A stretch of DNA of 7,968 nt from the NCBI GenBank assembly GCA_937876695.1, contig CALFHW010000216.1:1-7968 (forward strand), written 5' to 3'. The notes below the pieces were generated by a model. It was not told where the DNA came from. It did not search any database and saw nothing but the letters and a program-made list of their open reading frames with translations. The stretch comes from an uncultured bacterium (GTDB lineage Bacteria > Patescibacteriota > Dojkabacteria > CALFHW01). Made by a program: the position numbers and the translations under genes. Shown piece after piece: positions 7,192 to 7,968 of this stretch (the first letter of the stretch is position 1; each line of letters begins with the position of its first letter).

Positions 7192-7968
7192 ACCAACCTT
7201 CCTTTGTTTGAATTGCATCTAAAAGTTGATCTAGCTTGTTGGCAATAACCCAGCTCAAAGTAGCCTCGTCTGCTGATACCCCAAGTCTGCTTGCTACAAA
7301 GTTAGCATAACTATTGGGGTCGTTTTGATCCCCAGCAGGCGCGTACTTGGAGAAGAAGAACCTAAGGCTGCAGTTGCCGCAGACTATGTCACCCTCCGCA
7401 TAAGAGCTATGCCTGCCTTGTGATATCGAAGTTAGGTATGCAGCTAAAGCTTGTCTGCCAATTGTATAGCTCCTAAACACCATGTATTGTCCCATTTGAG
7501 AATTACCTCTACTACCGCAAGCTGCTTCTACACCCTGCACTGAAATCAAGGCATTTCGGGATTCTGAGTAGCGAATATTACCTGGGTTATTGTTTTGACA
7601 GGCCCAGCCTAGAAACCCCGCTGACTTACCGTCCTCCACTCTACAGGCGCTGCTGGAGCCGGGCACACAAGGGACGCACTTTGCGGTAGACGCTGGGCAA
7701 CCGCTTGCAACTTGAGTCGATCTAGCTGCCTGAATTGAGCCGTTGACATAGTAGGCTATGCCTTCGAATTTCCAGACAGAATCATCATAGTTGGCAATAA
7801 CTTCGTCTCTTTCGCTGCCACTCACAGTATAAAAGTGCGACTTATTGCGTTCACTCCAAAACCTATACACCGGACTTAACTCCGCACTAGCTGTGTTGGC
7901 TGCGCAATAAACCGGACCTTCGTATTTCCATACCGAAGGATGAGCATTATCCCTCACCTGCTGCATTT
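7181..7968 (-). CDS. DUF5648-repeat protein with C-terminal phage-like NNPGNIR domain, 5'-partial
   Basis: The frame is open to the window edge and the first visible residues are the middle of a repeat, so the ATG at 7966 is internal and the N-terminus is missing. The visible 261 residues contain the end of one DUF5648-like repeat (1-21), a complete one (32-74), a Cys-rich linker (76-123) and a C-terminal domain (about 120-261). That domain has NNNPGNIRY at 125-133, YMVFRSYTIGRQALAAYL at 161-178, KYAP at 207-210, NDPNSY at 215-220 and an invariant-looking AIQTKEGW at 251-258. This matches from memory a family often labelled phage structural or lysozyme-like protein; an activity on peptidoglycan is plausible but unproven. 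Nine cysteines (21, 90, 97, 100, 108, 123, 150, 196, 199) suggest a secreted, disulfide-bonded protein. Its stop codon overlaps the start of the GT2-GT4 gene, which suggests cotranscription. Confidence 0.72.
   Translation of the reverse strand, partial: MQQVRDNAHPSVWKYEGPVYCAANTASAELSPVYRFWSERNKSHFYTVSGSERDEVIANYDDSVWKFEGIAYYVNGSIQAARSTQVASGCPASTAKCVPCVPGSSSACRVEDGKSAGFLGWACQNNNPGNIRYSESRNALISVQGVEAACGSRGNSQMGQYMVFRSYTIGRQALAAYLTSISQGRHSSYAEGDIVCGNCSLRFFFSKYAPAGDQNDPNSYANFVASRLGVSADEATLSWVIANKLDQLLDAIQTKEGWYVE
7197..7205 (-). promoter_or_regulatory. Ribosome binding site of the GT2-GT4 gene, inside the upstream gene
   Basis: Read on the minus strand, AAAGGAAGG ends 5 bases before the ATG at 7191, close to an ideal Shine-Dalgarno arrangement. 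It lies within the last codons of the repeat-protein gene and decides the start in favour of 7191 over the ATG at 7218. Confidence 0.8.
7745..7966 (-). repeat. DUF5648-like repeats (one complete, one cut by the window edge)
   Basis: The complete unit is at 7745-7873: PVYRFWS, five residues, HFYT, then VWKFEGIAYY. The cut unit is at 7904-7966 and keeps only VWKYEGPVY. The tryptophans of the two W-K-(Y/F)-E blocks are 52 residues apart, the same period as in the amidase at the other end of the window. Base identity with the amidase repeats is much lower than protein similarity, so this is not a recent copy of them. Confidence 0.78.

Noticed and set aside
6919..7248. Open frame on the plus strand opposite the GT2-GT4 gene, and similar ones at 2000-2353, 2408-2686, 5926-6138 and elsewhere
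   Set aside because: They lie antisense to genes with complete family motifs, have no domain-like sequence, and no convincing ribosome binding site was noticed.
1865..7966. Inverted DUF5648 repeats about 5.4 kb apart as substrates for an invertible segment
   Set aside because: Base identity between the two sets is patchy with no long identical run, and no recombinase gene or site is visible.

Overview
The window looks like a chromosomal cell-surface/glycan locus of a bacterium that uses the standard code. My best guess is a Candidate Phyla Radiation member, probably Saccharibacteria (TM7). The reasons are a PGRP-type amidase with C-terminal DUF5648-like repeats, tightly packed and overlapping genes, and balanced base composition judged by eye. 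UGA does not appear inside any of the reading frames, which argues against the UGA=Gly groups (Gracilibacteria, Absconditabacteria). The placement is an inference from gene content, not a phylogenetic result.

Layout: two convergent gene sets meet at about 5123-5136. On the plus strand are a 5'-truncated secreted-type N-acetylmuramoyl-L-alanine amidase (2-2308), two family 2 glycosyltransferases (2295-3158 and 3165-4082) and a UDP-glucose 4-epimerase, galE (4082-5122). On the minus strand are a 5'-truncated DUF5648-repeat protein ending in a phage-like NNPGNIR domain (7968-7181) and a two-domain GT2-GT4 glycosyltransferase (7191-5137). Adjacent genes overlap or are at most 14 bases apart, so no stretch over 300 bases lacks a gene. 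No RNA gene, insertion sequence, CRISPR array or attachment site was seen. Both sets start outside the window, so their promoters are not visible.

How it may work together: GalE interconverts UDP-glucose and UDP-galactose and could feed the three glycosyltransferase proteins, which together carry four glycosyltransferase domains and probably build a surface polysaccharide or glycosylate surface proteins. The two outer genes encode surface proteins that share a 52-residue repeat. One has a clear peptidoglycan amidase site; the other has a probable phage-type wall-associated domain. In both sets the repeat-protein gene overlaps the start of a glycosyltransferase gene, with the ribosome binding site inside the upstream coding sequence. 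This mirrored pairing is the most interesting feature. A second point is that the two plus-strand GT2 genes lie in the same frame, separated by a single UGA.
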